Origin: Altererythrobacter xiamenensis
Lineage (GTDB): Bacteria; Pseudomonadota; Alphaproteobacteria; Sphingomonadales; Sphingomonadaceae
NCBI RefSeq assembly: GCF_900177715.1
Contig: NZ_FXWG01000003.1
Span: 682,001-746,000 of the forward strand
Reading direction: 5' to 3'
Length of the DNA stretch: 64,000 nucleotides
Positions 10,471-19,647 of this stretch are shown here, piece by piece. A program made the position numbers and the translations under genes. The first letter of the stretch is position 1, and the number at the start of each line of letters is the position of its first letter. The notes under the pieces were generated by a model, which saw only the letters and a list, made by a program, of their open reading frames with translations, made no database searches and was not told where the DNA came from.

Positions 10471-11138
10471 TACCAGTCACCCCGATAATCGTGGTTGGCT
10501 TCGACCATTTCCTTGAGCGTGGTCGGGCCATCCTTCGGCTCCGACGTATGGCGGCCGGGCTCTTGCGTTCCGGTCTTGGGGCTTTCCCCCTTGGCCAGCG
10601 CATCGAGCACGGCGTCGAGTCGCTCGGGCGTCAAATCTTCGTAGTTGTCGTCATTGATCTGGACCATCGGCGCGGTCGCGCAATTGCCCATGCACTCAAC
10701 CTCGGTAAGGGTCCAGAGGCCATCTTCCGACACATGGCCCTTCTCCATCCCGCGCTTCTTGCAGGTTTCGAACAGTCCGTCCGAACCGCGTAGCATGCAG
10801 GGCGTAGTGCCGCAGACCTGCACGTGATATTTCCCGACCGGCTTCATGTTGTACATGAAGTAGAAGGTCGCGACTTCGAGAACGCGGATCACCGGCATGT
10901 CGAGATAGGCGGCGACATATTCGATTACCGGCAGAGGCAGCCAGCCTTGCGTATCCGTTTCCTCACCGACCTGGCGCTGGGCAAGGTCGAGCAGCGGCAT
11001 CACCGCAGACTTCTGACGACCCTCGGGATACTTCGCGATGTGCTTGTCCGCCGCAGCCTTGTTGGCCTCGGTGAAAGCGAAATTGCCCCAGCGCTCGCGC
11101 AGCTCGGGCGTATCGGGTGCAGGTGTACGGTCAGCCAT
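10470..11138 (-). CDS. nuoE: NADH-quinone oxidoreductase subunit E
   Basis: Thioredoxin-fold [2Fe-2S] subunit of complex I carrying cluster N1a beside NuoF. The product is 222 residues. Cluster ligands are Cys109 and Cys114 (VCGTTPC) plus Cys149 and Cys153 (ECMGNC), the standard spacing. A hydrophilic tail of about 45 residues follows the fold. I chose the ATG at 11138 (MADRTPAPD). A GTG six codons upstream is possible but less likely. The start overlaps the end of orf70 by eight bases. Confidence 0.96.
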   Translation of the reverse strand: MADRTPAPDTPELRERWGNFAFTEANKAAADKHIAKYPEGRQKSAVMPLLDLAQRQVGEETDTQGWLPLPVIEYVAAYLDMPVIRVLEVATFYFMYNMKPVGKYHVQVCGTTPCMLRGSDGLFETCKKRGMEKGHVSEDGLWTLTEVECMGNCATAPMVQINDDNYEDLTPERLDAVLDALAKGESPKTGTQEPGRHTSEPKDGPTTLKEMVEANHDYRGDW

Positions 11139-11343
11139 TGCTATTCTCACTGGCACGGTAGCGGCGAGACCAAAGACCGAATCCGAAAAGGACGAATCCA
11201 GTCAGAGCAAGAAATCCACCCGCAAACCTTAGCGCGTCGAAAAGTTCCGTTCCGATCAGCATAAGAACCGCAAGGATGCCAAGCGACAGCAAGCTAAGCG
11301 CAGCATAGTACCGCCGAAATTGCATATCTGTCATACGCGTCAC
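11131..11343 (-). CDS. small two-helix membrane protein in the nuo operon (orf70)
   Basis: A 70-residue protein of unknown function. It begins [13 protein letters not shown], followed by two hydrophobic stretches at about residues 13-30 and 38-56, and ends in a basic then polar tail. The ATG overlaps the nuoD stop by four bases and its stop overlaps the nuoE start by eight. It is the third small membrane gene in this operon and resembles orf74 in size and topology. Any link to complex I is inferred from position. Confidence 0.7.
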   Translation of the reverse strand: MTRMTDMQFRRYYAALSLLSLGILAVLMLIGTELFDALRFAGGFLALTGFVLFGFGLWSRRYRASENSNG

Positions 11344-12557
11344 CGGTCACACTCCCCGAAGACGACGTCGATCGCGCCGAGAATGGCGGTCGCGTCTGGC
11401 AGCATGTGGCCCTTGCTCATGAAATCCATTGCCTGAAGATGCGAAAAGGCCGTCGGGCGGATCTTGCAGCGATAGGGCTTGTTGGTGCCGTCGCTCACGA
11501 GATAGACGCCGAACTCACCCTTGGGGCTTTCGGTTGCGACGTAAACTTCGCCCGCGGGCACGTGGAAGCCCTCGGTATAGAGCTTGAAGTGATGGATCAG
11601 CGCTTCCATCGACTGCTTCATCTTCCCGCGGCTAGGCGGCGAAACCTTATTGGCCGTGCTGGCAACCGGCCCTTGCGGCATTTGCGCGATGCACTGCTTG
11701 ATGATCTTGGCGCTTTCGTAAACTTCCTTCACGCGCACCACGAAGCGGTCGTAGCAGTCCGAATTGGTGCCGACGGGAATGTCGAACTCCATCCGGTCGT
11801 AAACGTCATAAGGCTGCGACTTGCGCAAATCCCACGGGATACCGGCAGCGCGGATCATTGGGCCGGAGAAGCCCCACTTGATCGCATCTTCGCGGTTCAC
11901 CACCGCGATATCGACATTGCGCTGCTTGAAGATGCGGTTGTCGAGCACGAGGCTCATCGCGTCGCCGAACAGCTCCGGCAGGCGCGTATCGACCCATTCT
12001 CCGATATCGACCAGCAGCTTCTCGGGCACGTCCTGATGGACACCGCCAGGGCGATACCAGGCCGCGTGCATACGCGCGCCGGAAGCCCGTTCGAAGAAGT
12101 TCATGCAGTCTTCGCGCAGTTCGAACACCCAGAGGTTCGGCGTCATCGCGCCGACGTCCATCACGTGGGCGCCGATGTTGAGCATGTGGTTGCAGATGCG
12201 CGTCAGCTCGGCGAACAGCACGCGGAGGTATTGGGCACGCTCGGGAACTTCGAGATTGAGCAGCTTCTCGATCGCGAGGACATAGCTGTGCTCCATGCAG
12301 AGCGGCGAGCAGTAGTCGAGGCGGTCGAAATAGGGCAGCGCCTGCAGATAGGTCTTGTGCTCGATCAGCTTTTCGGTGCCGCGGTGGAGCAGGCCGACGT
12401 GCGGGTCGATCCGTTCGATGACCTCGCCGTCAAGCTCCATCACCATGCGCAGCACGCCGTGTGCCGCAGGGTGCTGGGGCCCGAAGTTGATCGTGTAGTT
12501 GGTGATGACGTCGTCGCCGGTGGTGGGCGACTCTTCGAGCTGCATGCCGTGGCTCAT
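11340..12557 (-). CDS. nuoD: NADH-quinone oxidoreductase subunit D
   Basis: 49-kDa subunit of complex I, related to the large subunit of NiFe hydrogenases, which with NuoB and NuoH forms the quinone site. The product is 405 residues. The quinone-site loop [20 protein letters not shown] is near residue 25, and the C-terminus ends in the usual form ([11 protein letters not shown]). The former metal-binding cysteines of hydrogenases are absent, as expected for NuoD. The start overlaps the nuoC stop by four bases. Confidence 0.98.
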   Translation of the reverse strand: MSHGMQLEESPTTGDDVITNYTINFGPQHPAAHGVLRMVMELDGEVIERIDPHVGLLHRGTEKLIEHKTYLQALPYFDRLDYCSPLCMEHSYVLAIEKLLNLEVPERAQYLRVLFAELTRICNHMLNIGAHVMDVGAMTPNLWVFELREDCMNFFERASGARMHAAWYRPGGVHQDVPEKLLVDIGEWVDTRLPELFGDAMSLVLDNRIFKQRNVDIAVVNREDAIKWGFSGPMIRAAGIPWDLRKSQPYDVYDRMEFDIPVGTNSDCYDRFVVRVKEVYESAKIIKQCIAQMPQGPVASTANKVSPPSRGKMKQSMEALIHHFKLYTEGFHVPAGEVYVATESPKGEFGVYLVSDGTNKPYRCKIRPTAFSHLQAMDFMSKGHMLPDATAILGAIDVVFGECDR

Positions 12558-13312
12558 GCGTCGTCCTCCTTCTCGTCCTTCTCATCCATTGCGGGCGGAT
12601 CGGCCGGAGTGTCCTCGGCAGCCTTTTCATCGGCCTTGGCGCCAGCGCCGGTCTGCGCGGGGCTTCCGGTCGTTTGCGGTTCATCCACCGGCGGAATTTC
12701 GGCCTTCTCGTCACCCGGAAGCGGCGGTGTCATGCCCTCCCATGGCGACAGGAAGTCGAACTGGCGAAGGTCCTGGGCCAACTCGACCGGTTCGTAAACG
12801 ACGCGCTTTTCCTCTTCGGAATAGCGCAGCTCGGTATAGCCGGTGAGCGGGAAATCCTTGCGGAACGGATGCCCCTCGAAACCGTAATCGGTCAGGATTC
12901 GGCGCAGGTCGTTATTGCCTGCGAACAGCACGCCATACATGTCGAACACTTCGCGTTCGAGCCAACCCGCATTGGGCCACAGCGTGGTCACCGTCGGCAC
13001 CGGCGTCGCTTCGTCGGTCGAGACCTTCACCATTACACGGTGGTTCTTGGTCACCGAAAGCAGCATGTAGACGACTTCGAAACGCTCGGCGCGCGACGGA
13101 TAGTCGACCCCGGCGATTTCCATCAGCTGCTGGTAATCATGCTCGTCGCGGAGAGTGCGCAGCACAACTTCGATCGCGTCACGCTTGACCGTGATGACGA
13201 TCTCGCCGTGCTCTTCCTTGGACGTGACGACATGATCGCCAAGCGCCTTTACCAGCGTTTCGCGAACACCTTCGTTCGAGGCGAATTTCGGAGCGGAGTG
13301 AACAACAGCCAT
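12554..13312 (-). CDS. nuoC: NADH-quinone oxidoreductase subunit C with acidic tail
   Basis: 30-kDa peripheral-arm subunit of complex I. The product is 252 residues from the ATG at 13312, two bases past the nuoB stop. A TTG four codons upstream also fits. The core has the family signature [23 protein letters not shown] and [18 protein letters not shown]. From about residue 200 the protein carries a tail rich in Pro, Asp, Glu, Ala and Lys, ending in [10 protein letters not shown]. This low-complexity tail is longer than in many NuoC proteins and is probably disordered. Confidence 0.96.
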   Translation of the reverse strand: MAVVHSAPKFASNEGVRETLVKALGDHVVTSKEEHGEIVITVKRDAIEVVLRTLRDEHDYQQLMEIAGVDYPSRAERFEVVYMLLSVTKNHRVMVKVSTDEATPVPTVTTLWPNAGWLEREVFDMYGVLFAGNNDLRRILTDYGFEGHPFRKDFPLTGYTELRYSEEEKRVVYEPVELAQDLRQFDFLSPWEGMTPPLPGDEKAEIPPVDEPQTTGSPAQTGAGAKADEKAAEDTPADPPAMDEKDEKEDDA

Positions 13313-13313
13313 A

Positions 13314-13934
13314 TCAGCGCGCAATCGTCCCTTCGCGGCGGATCTTCCGCTGCAGCTGCATCACGCCATAAAGGAGTGCTTCTGCAGTCGGAGGACAGCC
13401 GGGGATGTAGATATCGACCGGGACAATCCGGTCGCAGCCGCGAACGACCGAGTAGCTATAGTGGTAATAGCCGCCGCCGTTGGCGCAGCTGCCCATCGAG
13501 ATGACGTATTTCGGGTCCGACATCTGGTCGTAGACCTTGCGCAGCGCAGGCGCCATCTTGTTGCAGAGCGTCCCCGCAACGATCATCACGTCCGACTGGC
13601 GCGGCGAGGCGCGCGGGGCAACGCCAAACCGCTCCATGTCGTAGCGCGGCATGTTCACGTGGATCATCTCGACCGCGCAGCATGCAAGACCGAAGGTCAT
13701 CCACCACAGGCTGCCGGTGCGCGCCCACTGGAACAGCTCCTCGGTCGAAGTGACGAGGAAACCCTTGTCATTCACCTCGGTCTGCAGCGCGTTGAAGTAG
13801 TCCGCGTCAGGCTGGCGGACTTCGCCGCCCTTCGCGGTCGGTACGGCGGCATCACGCATCCGCTGCCCGTCGAGCGCGGGATTGAGTGCGGTTTCGCCGG
13901 CGAAAGCTGGGTCTTTGTCAGGGTTGATGCTCAT
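13314..13934 (-). CDS. nuoB: NADH-quinone oxidoreductase subunit B
   Basis: Subunit of complex I that holds cluster N2, the last electron carrier before quinone. The product is 206 residues. Ligands are the tandem Cys85-Cys86 (GLACCAVEM), Cys150 (MGSCANGGG) and Cys180 (IPGCPPTAE). About 50 residues precede the core and look hydrophilic. The ATG at 13934 (MSINPDKDP) overlaps the nuoA stop as ATGA. An upstream in-frame extension inside nuoA was rejected for that reason. Confidence 0.97.
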   Translation of the reverse strand: MSINPDKDPAFAGETALNPALDGQRMRDAAVPTAKGGEVRQPDADYFNALQTEVNDKGFLVTSTEELFQWARTGSLWWMTFGLACCAVEMIHVNMPRYDMERFGVAPRASPRQSDVMIVAGTLCNKMAPALRKVYDQMSDPKYVISMGSCANGGGYYHYSYSVVRGCDRIVPVDIYIPGCPPTAEALLYGVMQLQRKIRREGTIAR

Positions 13935-14305
13935 TCCCAGTCCAGAGCTCCCTTCTTCCATTCATAGGCGAGACCGATGGCGAGGATCCCCAGGAACGTC
14001 ATCATCGCGCCCCAGCCAACCCATCCGGTCTCGTCGAGGCTGACTGCCCAAGGAAACAGGAACGCCGCTTCCAGATCGAAGATGATGAAACTGATCGCGA
14101 CGAGGTAGAACCGCACGTCGAACTGGCTGCGCGAATCTTCGAACGCGGGAAACCCGCACTCATATTCGCTGAGCTTCTCGGCATCGGGATTGTGCGTGCC
14201 GGTGAGGTAGGAAACACCCATCGGCAGGAACACGAAGAGGCTCGACAGCGCGAGCGCGATGAAGAGGAAGATCAGAATTGGAAGATATTGGCTGAGATCG
14301 ACCAC
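13931..14305 (-). CDS. nuoA: NADH-quinone oxidoreductase subunit A
   Basis: Three-helix membrane subunit of complex I near the quinone chamber and the first gene of the operon. The product is 124 residues. The conserved loop is [20 protein letters not shown], followed by [11 protein letters not shown] at helix 2. The start codon is GTG (14305). The 116 bases between it and the next gene upstream presumably hold the nuo promoter. A weak candidate is TTGTGC and TACACG, 18 bases apart, on the minus strand near 14375-14405. Confidence 0.96.
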   Translation of the reverse strand: MVDLSQYLPILIFLFIALALSSLFVFLPMGVSYLTGTHNPDAEKLSEYECGFPAFEDSRSQFDVRFYLVAISFIIFDLEAAFLFPWAVSLDETGWVGWGAMMTFLGILAIGLAYEWKKGALDWE

Positions 14306-14421
14306 GCGGGAATCCTAGGGGCTAAAACTGCCGTGCCTCTAGGCCCCTCGCCCACGCTTCGCAAGGGCGCGAATCGTGTATTCCCTGTCGGTTATGTTGC
14401 ACAAAGAGCGACACAAGCCGC

Positions 14422-15675
14422 TCAATCGAGGGGAAGTCGCCTGATCTGGGTGGAAAGTGCCTCCTTGCCCTGGGCCAGTTCGCCATCGACATATCGGTCC
14501 CACTGGCCATTACCGATGTAAATCAGTGCATCGCCGTCGATGCTGCCCGACAGCGGTTCGGTCCATTCCGGATTGGATTGTTCGAGAATGCGATGGCCGA
14601 CGACGCGCATGCCATCCTCCGACAATTCGAATGCCGCGATGCGCATCGGACTGGTTCCGTTCTGTACCGCGATGAGCTCGTTCTTGTACCGCCACATGCC
14701 GTCGACCCCGTCGAGGATCAGCGGAAGGTCGCTGGCGAGCCGCGAGACTTTGCGGGTGGCGAGATCGACAATGGCAATTCCGTAGCGATAGTCGGAGACG
14801 TATAGCTTCGTTCCATCGGCGCTGGTGGCGAGCCCCTGAGGCGAACGGAATGTGCCGGGCGCGACAAGTTGTTCCATTTCGATCGCATCAGGACTGGCTC
14901 GGTATACTCCGCCGCCGAGCGGGTCGCTGGCATATATTCTTCCATCATCCGCGACGGTGATGTCAGAAATTGAAGCGTTGTCCGGTGTCGGGATACGAAA
15001 CTCTTGGAGTCCCACACGGCCAAGCCCGATCAATCCGTGGAATTCATCCTCCGCATCGGAGCCATCGATCCGCCCGGAAGCCATCCAGATCACCTGGCCA
15101 TCGGGCTGCGAAAGTCCGATTCCGCTGATGTTCGAAGCGTTTCTGGGTCGATAGCCTTCCCAAGTCTCAGTCCATTTGTGCCCGAAGACGGCCTTGTCGA
15201 TCACGCTGCTTACGATCAGCCGGTCGTCGATCGGATCGTGCAGAACGCTTTCCACAAGCCGCGCATCGGAGATGACAAAATCGATAACCTCGCTTGCCGC
15301 GATGACTTCGGCTTCTGCGCGCAGACGCTCGGCCACCCTGCCCGGCGCGACCGAGCCGACCAGCTTCTCGATCTGGGTTTGCGCCACGTCGCTGAAGACG
15401 TAGCCGCGGTCATAGAGCCACTCGAGCGTCTCGAGCACCTTGTCGATCTCGCCTGCATCGATAAGCGGCTGAAGCATACGAAGCCGTACGCTGCCGCTAT
15501 CGGGAAAATCGCGTGCGAGCTGTTCGAGCCCTTCGACATCGCCAATTTTCCCGGTCTCGGCATCGACCGCACGCCAAGCGGCGACAGAGGTTGCCTCTTC
15601 GGCGTCCTTCGCGACTACCGGTGCCGATAGCGCAAGCGCAAAACCTGCGATGAAAGGCCTTGCAAGACCTCTCAT
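14422..15675 (-). CDS. exported beta-propeller (SMP-30/gluconolactonase/NHL-like) protein
   Basis: About 417 residues, beginning with a signal peptide (about 23 residues, ending near VVAKDAEEA). Residues 30-140 are helical in character and may form TPR-like repeats. From about residue 150 there are blade-like repeats: NISGIGLSQPDGQVIW, SISDITVADDGRIYASDP and SPQGLATSADGTKLYVSDY, the pattern of SMP-30/NHL six-bladed propellers. Some relatives are lactonases, but I cannot show catalytic metal ligands. The start overlaps the aldehyde dehydrogenase stop (TGATG), so it is probably co-expressed with it; a GTG one codon earlier is also possible. Confidence 0.75.
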   Translation of the reverse strand: MRGLARPFIAGFALALSAPVVAKDAEEATSVAAWRAVDAETGKIGDVEGLEQLARDFPDSGSVRLRMLQPLIDAGEIDKVLETLEWLYDRGYVFSDVAQTQIEKLVGSVAPGRVAERLRAEAEVIAASEVIDFVISDARLVESVLHDPIDDRLIVSSVIDKAVFGHKWTETWEGYRPRNASNISGIGLSQPDGQVIWMASGRIDGSDAEDEFHGLIGLGRVGLQEFRIPTPDNASISDITVADDGRIYASDPLGGGVYRASPDAIEMEQLVAPGTFRSPQGLATSADGTKLYVSDYRYGIAIVDLATRKVSRLASDLPLILDGVDGMWRYKNELIAVQNGTSPMRIAAFELSEDGMRVVGHRILEQSNPEWTEPLSGSIDGDALIYIGNGQWDRYVDGELAQGKEALSTQIRRLPLD

Positions 15676-17105
15676 CACTTCATCATGGTCGCAATCGCCT
15701 TGTCCGTCGCCTTGCCATAGGGCGGCTTGAACCCGCCTAGCTTGGCGATGTCGATCTTGGGCTGGTGATAGACCGAGCGCGCATGGCTGAACTCGCGGAA
15801 GCCTTCGACCGCATGATAGGAACCGATGCCCGACGGCCCGACCCCGCCGAACGGCAGGTCTTCCATCGATACGTGGAAGATCACGTCATTGGTGGTCACG
15901 CCGCCGGAAATCGTGCGGGTCAGCACCTGCTCCTGCTCGCCCTTGTCCTCACCGAAATAATAAAGGCCGAGCGGACGGTCGTTCCGGTTCACATAGTCGA
16001 TCGCTTCGTCGATCTGCTTGTAGGTCTTGACCGGCAGGACAGGCCCGAAGATTTCCTCCTGCATTACCTTCATGTCATCGGTCGCCCCGCGAATGATGTT
16101 GAGCGGCATCTTGCGCTGGTTGGCGTTCGCGAAGTCCTCGCCGCCGGGATTGACCTCGATGACCTCCGCACCCTTCTCGCGCGCATCTTCCACGAGACCG
16201 TGGAGCCGCTCGAAATGGCGGTCGCTGACGACCGAGGCGTAGTCGTCATTGTCGAGCAATGTCGGATACATATTGGCGACGCCCTGGGTGACGCCGGCGA
16301 TCGCTTCGTCCTCCTTGTCGGCGGGCACATACATGTAATCGGGCGCAAGACAGATCTGGCCCGCGTTCATCATCTTGCCTAGGGCGATACGCTCGCCAGC
16401 CTTGGCGAAGTCGGCGCTGCGGCCCATGAAAACGGGGCTCTTGCCGCCCAGTTCGAGCGTTACGGGCACGAGGTTCGCAGAAGCTGCCTCCATGACGCGC
16501 CTCCCCGTTGCGGTCGAACCCGTGAACACGAGATGGTCGAACGGCAGCGAGGAGAAGGCAGCGGCGACTTCCGGGCCACCGGTAATCACTGCCAGTTCGT
16601 CGGGCGTGAAGTATTGATCGACGAGATTCTTCATCAGCAGGCTTGTTTTCTCGGTGAACTCGGACGGCTTGATCATCGCGCGGTTGCCCGCAGCGAAGAC
16701 CTGCATCAGCGGCCCGAAAGCGAGATTCACCGGAAAGTTCCACGGCGACAGGATGCCAATCACACCCTTGGGCTCATAGCGTAGCTCGGCCTTCGCGCCG
16801 AGCAGGCCGAGAGGAAACTGCACCTTGCGCTTTTCGGTCCTCGCCCACTTGTCCATCCGCTTGAGCGCATCCTTGCCCGCCCCCACGGTGGAGGCGATGT
16901 CGGTAATCATCGACTGCTGCATGCTGCGATTGCCGAAATCAGCGCTCATCGTCTTGGCAAGATCCTCGCCGTGATCGCTGAGCAGCGCGATGGCGCGCTT
17001 GATCCGGTCCTTGCGCTTCGACATCGGCTCGGGCCGCTGGTCGGTGAAGGTGTCGCGTTGCAGCTTGAGGATTCGCTCCATCTCTGCACGTTTGTCGTTT
17101 GCCAC
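15675..17105 (-). CDS. coniferyl-type aldehyde dehydrogenase
   Basis: NAD(P)-dependent aldehyde dehydrogenase oxidising an aldehyde to its acid in the cytoplasm. The product is 476 residues. The general base is Glu218 (LELGGKSP) and the nucleophile is Cys252 (NAGQICLAPDY). The Cys context and overall length match the coniferyl aldehyde dehydrogenase group better than the betaine or succinate semialdehyde groups, but the substrate is inferred. I chose the GTG at 17105, because a purine-rich GAGGAAG lies about 7 bases upstream. The open frame continues to 17264 without a good ribosome site. Divergent from the thiolase across 173 bases. Confidence 0.88.
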   Translation of the reverse strand: MANDKRAEMERILKLQRDTFTDQRPEPMSKRKDRIKRAIALLSDHGEDLAKTMSADFGNRSMQQSMITDIASTVGAGKDALKRMDKWARTEKRKVQFPLGLLGAKAELRYEPKGVIGILSPWNFPVNLAFGPLMQVFAAGNRAMIKPSEFTEKTSLLMKNLVDQYFTPDELAVITGGPEVAAAFSSLPFDHLVFTGSTATGRRVMEAASANLVPVTLELGGKSPVFMGRSADFAKAGERIALGKMMNAGQICLAPDYMYVPADKEDEAIAGVTQGVANMYPTLLDNDDYASVVSDRHFERLHGLVEDAREKGAEVIEVNPGGEDFANANQRKMPLNIIRGATDDMKVMQEEIFGPVLPVKTYKQIDEAIDYVNRNDRPLGLYYFGEDKGEQEQVLTRTISGGVTTNDVIFHVSMEDLPFGGVGPSGIGSYHAVEGFREFSHARSVYHQPKIDIAKLGGFKPPYGKATDKAIATMMK

Positions 17106-17278
17106 GGGGACTTCCTCTCTTTTTGGTTTCAATTTGCGATGGTTCTTGCCCATGCGCGGCGCTGTGACAAGGCCATACCTCACGGCCGAGGCCGTAACGC
17201 GGCGAACCGATTGCGTTTGCCGCATTGCAGCATTAGAGCCTTGCCGCACAAACTCATAACTCAAGCAGGAATAGCCCC

Positions 17279-18475
17279 ATGCCGCAGTTCTCCCAAGCCG
17301 ATCCGATCGTCATCCTGTCTTATGCCCGCACCCCCATGGGTGGCATGCAGGGCGCACTGGCCGACGCTTCGGCGACCGAACTCGGCGCAACTGCGGTGAA
17401 GGCCGCTGTCGAGCGGGCCGGTGTGAGCGGCGACAAATTCGACCGGATCTACATGGGCTGCGTTCTACCCGCCGGCCTCGGTCAGGCCCCTGCCCGCCAG
17501 GCTGCAATCAAGGCAGGTCTGCCCAAGTCGGTTCAGGCCACCACGGTCAACAAGGTCTGCGGCAGCGGAATGCAGACCGTCATCATGGGCGCCGAAGCCC
17601 TCGCCTCCGGCACGATCGACTACGTTATCTCGGGTGGGATGGAGAGCATGACCAATGCGCCGTACCTCCTGAAGAAGCATCGTTCGGGCGCGCGGATCGG
17701 CCACGATACGGCCTACGACCACATGTTCTTGGACGGGCTGGAAGATGCCTACGAAGAAGGTCGCGCCATGGGTACCTTCGCGCAGGAAACGGCCGACGAA
17801 TATCAGATGACGCGCGAGGAAATGGACGAATACTCCATCGAATCGCTGCGCCGCGCCAATGCCGCTATCGAAAGCGGCGCTTTCGCGGGCGAAGTCGTTC
17901 CGGTTACTATCTCCAGTCGCAAGGGCGATGTCACCGTCGAGCATGACGAGCAGCCCGGTCGTGGCCGTCCGGACAAGATCCCGACGCTTCGGCCGGCTTT
18001 CGCCAAGGACGGCACGATTACGGCCGCTACTTCGAGCTCGATCTCCGACGGCGCGGCGGCACTCGTGCTGACCCGCGAAAGCGTGGCGAAGGCAGAGGGC
18101 AAGGAGCCGGTGGCAAAGATTGTCGCGATGGCAGCCCACGCCCACGAGCCGGCAAAGTTCACCACCGCCCCCATCGGCGCAATCGAGAAAGTCCTCGAGC
18201 GCGCGGGCTGGGACAAGGACGAGGTCGATCTCTGGGAAGTCAACGAGGCTTTCGCCTGCGTCGCGATGTTCGCCATGCGCGACATCGGCATCCCGCACGA
18301 GAAGATCAACGTTAACGGAGGCGGTACTGCGCTCGGCCACCCGATCGGCGCGAGCGGCACCCGCATCATCGTGACCCTGCTCAACGCGCTGAAGGAACAG
18401 GGCAAGACAAAGGGTGTCGCCAGCCTCTGCATCGGCGGCGGCGAAGCGACTGCAGTTGCGGTCGAACTGACCTAG
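17279..18475 (+). CDS. acetyl-CoA C-acetyltransferase (thiolase)
   Basis: Type II thiolase of 398 residues that condenses or cleaves acyl-CoA and acetyl-CoA. The acyl-accepting cysteine is Cys94 (NKVCGSGMQ), the histidine is His354 (GGGTALGHPIGASG) and the second catalytic cysteine is Cys384 (SLCIGGGEA). All three active-site blocks are intact. The size and lack of extra domains suit an acetoacetyl-CoA thiolase, but beta-oxidation use is possible. It stands alone on the plus strand with its own upstream region, divergent from the aldehyde dehydrogenase. Confidence 0.93.
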   Translation: MPQFSQADPIVILSYARTPMGGMQGALADASATELGATAVKAAVERAGVSGDKFDRIYMGCVLPAGLGQAPARQAAIKAGLPKSVQATTVNKVCGSGMQTVIMGAEALASGTIDYVISGGMESMTNAPYLLKKHRSGARIGHDTAYDHMFLDGLEDAYEEGRAMGTFAQETADEYQMTREEMDEYSIESLRRANAAIESGAFAGEVVPVTISSRKGDVTVEHDEQPGRGRPDKIPTLRPAFAKDGTITAATSSSISDGAAALVLTRESVAKAEGKEPVAKIVAMAAHAHEPAKFTTAPIGAIEKVLERAGWDKDEVDLWEVNEAFACVAMFAMRDIGIPHEKINVNGGGTALGHPIGASGTRIIVTLLNALKEQGKTKGVASLCIGGGEATAVAVELT

Positions 18476-18608
18476 CAATTTCCGGAATGCCCCGGCCAAG
18501 GGGCTGCGTGCAAAAATCCCTCGACAATCGGCCTGCGAAAGCTGAAAATGTCCGCTTCGCGCCAGCTATGGCACAGCGGAACGGGTCGCATTGAAGAGGG
18601 GAAATGCG

Positions 18609-19031
18609 ATGAAGAAGCTGATTGCGATTGCCTCCATTGCGGCACTGGCTGCCTGCCAGTCTGAGCCGGCTGAAGAGCCAGTCGTCGAGGAAACTGTCAC
18701 CGAAGCACCCGAAGCGGTCACCGTTGCTAACGGTTCGGCTCCCGGCACCTACGAGGCAACCGCAGCCGATGGCACGGTGATGACCACCGTGATCAACGAG
18801 GACGGCACCTATACGGACAGCGATGCCGAGGGGAATGTCGTTGCGGAAGGCAGCTGGGCCGTTGTCGACGGGAAGACCTGCTTCACGCCTACGACAGAAG
18901 GCGTTGAGGCGATGTGCTTTACCGAAAGCGAGCCTGCCGAAGACGGGTCATTTACGGCAACCCCCGACGAAGGCGATCCGGTTACCGTCAGACCTGCAGC
19001 AGCAGCGGTTGAAGAAGTCGCGGCGGAATAA
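18609..19031 (+). CDS. small lipoprotein of unknown function
   Basis: A 140-residue protein with a lipoprotein signal, MKKLIAIASIAALAAC, where Cys16 follows a lipobox (LAAC). The mature part is acidic and Thr-rich, with a section reading GTYEATAADGTVMTTVINEDGTY and then a GSWAVVDGKTCFTP segment that may form a small beta sandwich. Two more Cys flank that segment and could form a disulfide. The ATG at 18609 has a good ribosome site (gaggggaa) and follows a TTG that I rejected. Homologous short lipoproteins are common in Sphingomonadales, but the function is unknown. Confidence 0.82.
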   Translation: MKKLIAIASIAALAACQSEPAEEPVVEETVTEAPEAVTVANGSAPGTYEATAADGTVMTTVINEDGTYTDSDAEGNVVAEGSWAVVDGKTCFTPTTEGVEAMCFTESEPAEDGSFTATPDEGDPVTVRPAAAAVEEVAAE

Positions 19032-19050
19032 GCAGCCTTTAATATCAAAG

Positions 19051-19082
19051 CGGGCGGCCAGTTTGGCCGTCCGTCTTTGTTT
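19051..19082. terminator. bidirectional intrinsic terminator
   Basis: A 9-bp GC-rich stem (19051-19059 with 19065-19073, one G-T wobble on the plus strand) with a 5-base loop, followed by the T-rich run tctttgttt on the plus strand. It lies between the convergent lipoprotein and SH3-like genes. On the minus strand the stem is followed by a weaker T-containing stretch, so it probably serves both genes. Confidence 0.75.
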
Positions 19083-19087
19083 AGGGA

Positions 19088-19564
19088 TCAAGGCTCGCCC
19101 GCGCCCCACAAGCGGTCGGCCTGTACCCATCCCTTGTGTCCATCGGTGTTGAACTGGCAGAAGCCGTTCTCGCATTTTCCGAGATAGCCCACCACACCCG
19201 GTTCCGCATTCCATTTGAGCTTGGATCCCGGATCGGGTTCGGCGCGAATCGCCGCCAATCCATCACCGATGATGATGGCCGAACGTTCCGGGCTCAACAG
19301 GCTTGCGCTGACCCAGCCTTGCGCGCCATCGGGGTCTTCGACGAACCGCCAGGCCTCGACGCGACGGATGACCCTGAGCGGCAGTCCCTTGCGCTTATAG
19401 ACCCACTCTATGCGATAGTCCTGGCTCGGCCCGACACGCATGTTCAGTACATCTGCCCGGATCGAGGCCCAGTAAGGCACATCGCGGTCCTGCCCATGCG
19501 CAGGAAGGCTGGCCATGGCGCAAAGGCCGGCGACAAGGAGCATGAGGAAGCGATACATCGCCAT
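19088..19564 (-). CDS. exported SH3-like domain protein
   Basis: About 158 residues with a signal peptide (MAMYRFLMLLVAGLCAMASLPAHG, cleavage near residue 24). The mature protein looks like two bacterial SH3 (SH3b) modules: IRADVLNMRVGPSQDYRIEWVY with VEAWRFVEDPDGAQGWVSA, then a second with IRAEPDPGSKLKWNAEPG and FCQFNTDGHKGWVQ. SH3b domains often bind cell-wall peptides. The start codon is uncertain: ATG at 19564 or 19558, and no strong ribosome site was seen. Convergent with the lipoprotein gene. Confidence 0.8.
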   Translation of the reverse strand: MAMYRFLMLLVAGLCAMASLPAHGQDRDVPYWASIRADVLNMRVGPSQDYRIEWVYKRKGLPLRVIRRVEAWRFVEDPDGAQGWVSASLLSPERSAIIIGDGLAAIRAEPDPGSKLKWNAEPGVVGYLGKCENGFCQFNTDGHKGWVQADRLWGAGEP

Positions 19565-19647
19565 GCAGTTACTTGCCCACGGCAATTCCTTCAAGACACG
19601 TGACAGATAGCTTGACCGCCCCGCCCTACCCGTCCTAGCCCGCAGAA

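Noticed and set aside
18489-18504. A GC hairpin after the thiolase gene (5-bp stem, 6-base loop).
   Set aside because: Not followed by a T-run; too weak to call a terminator.
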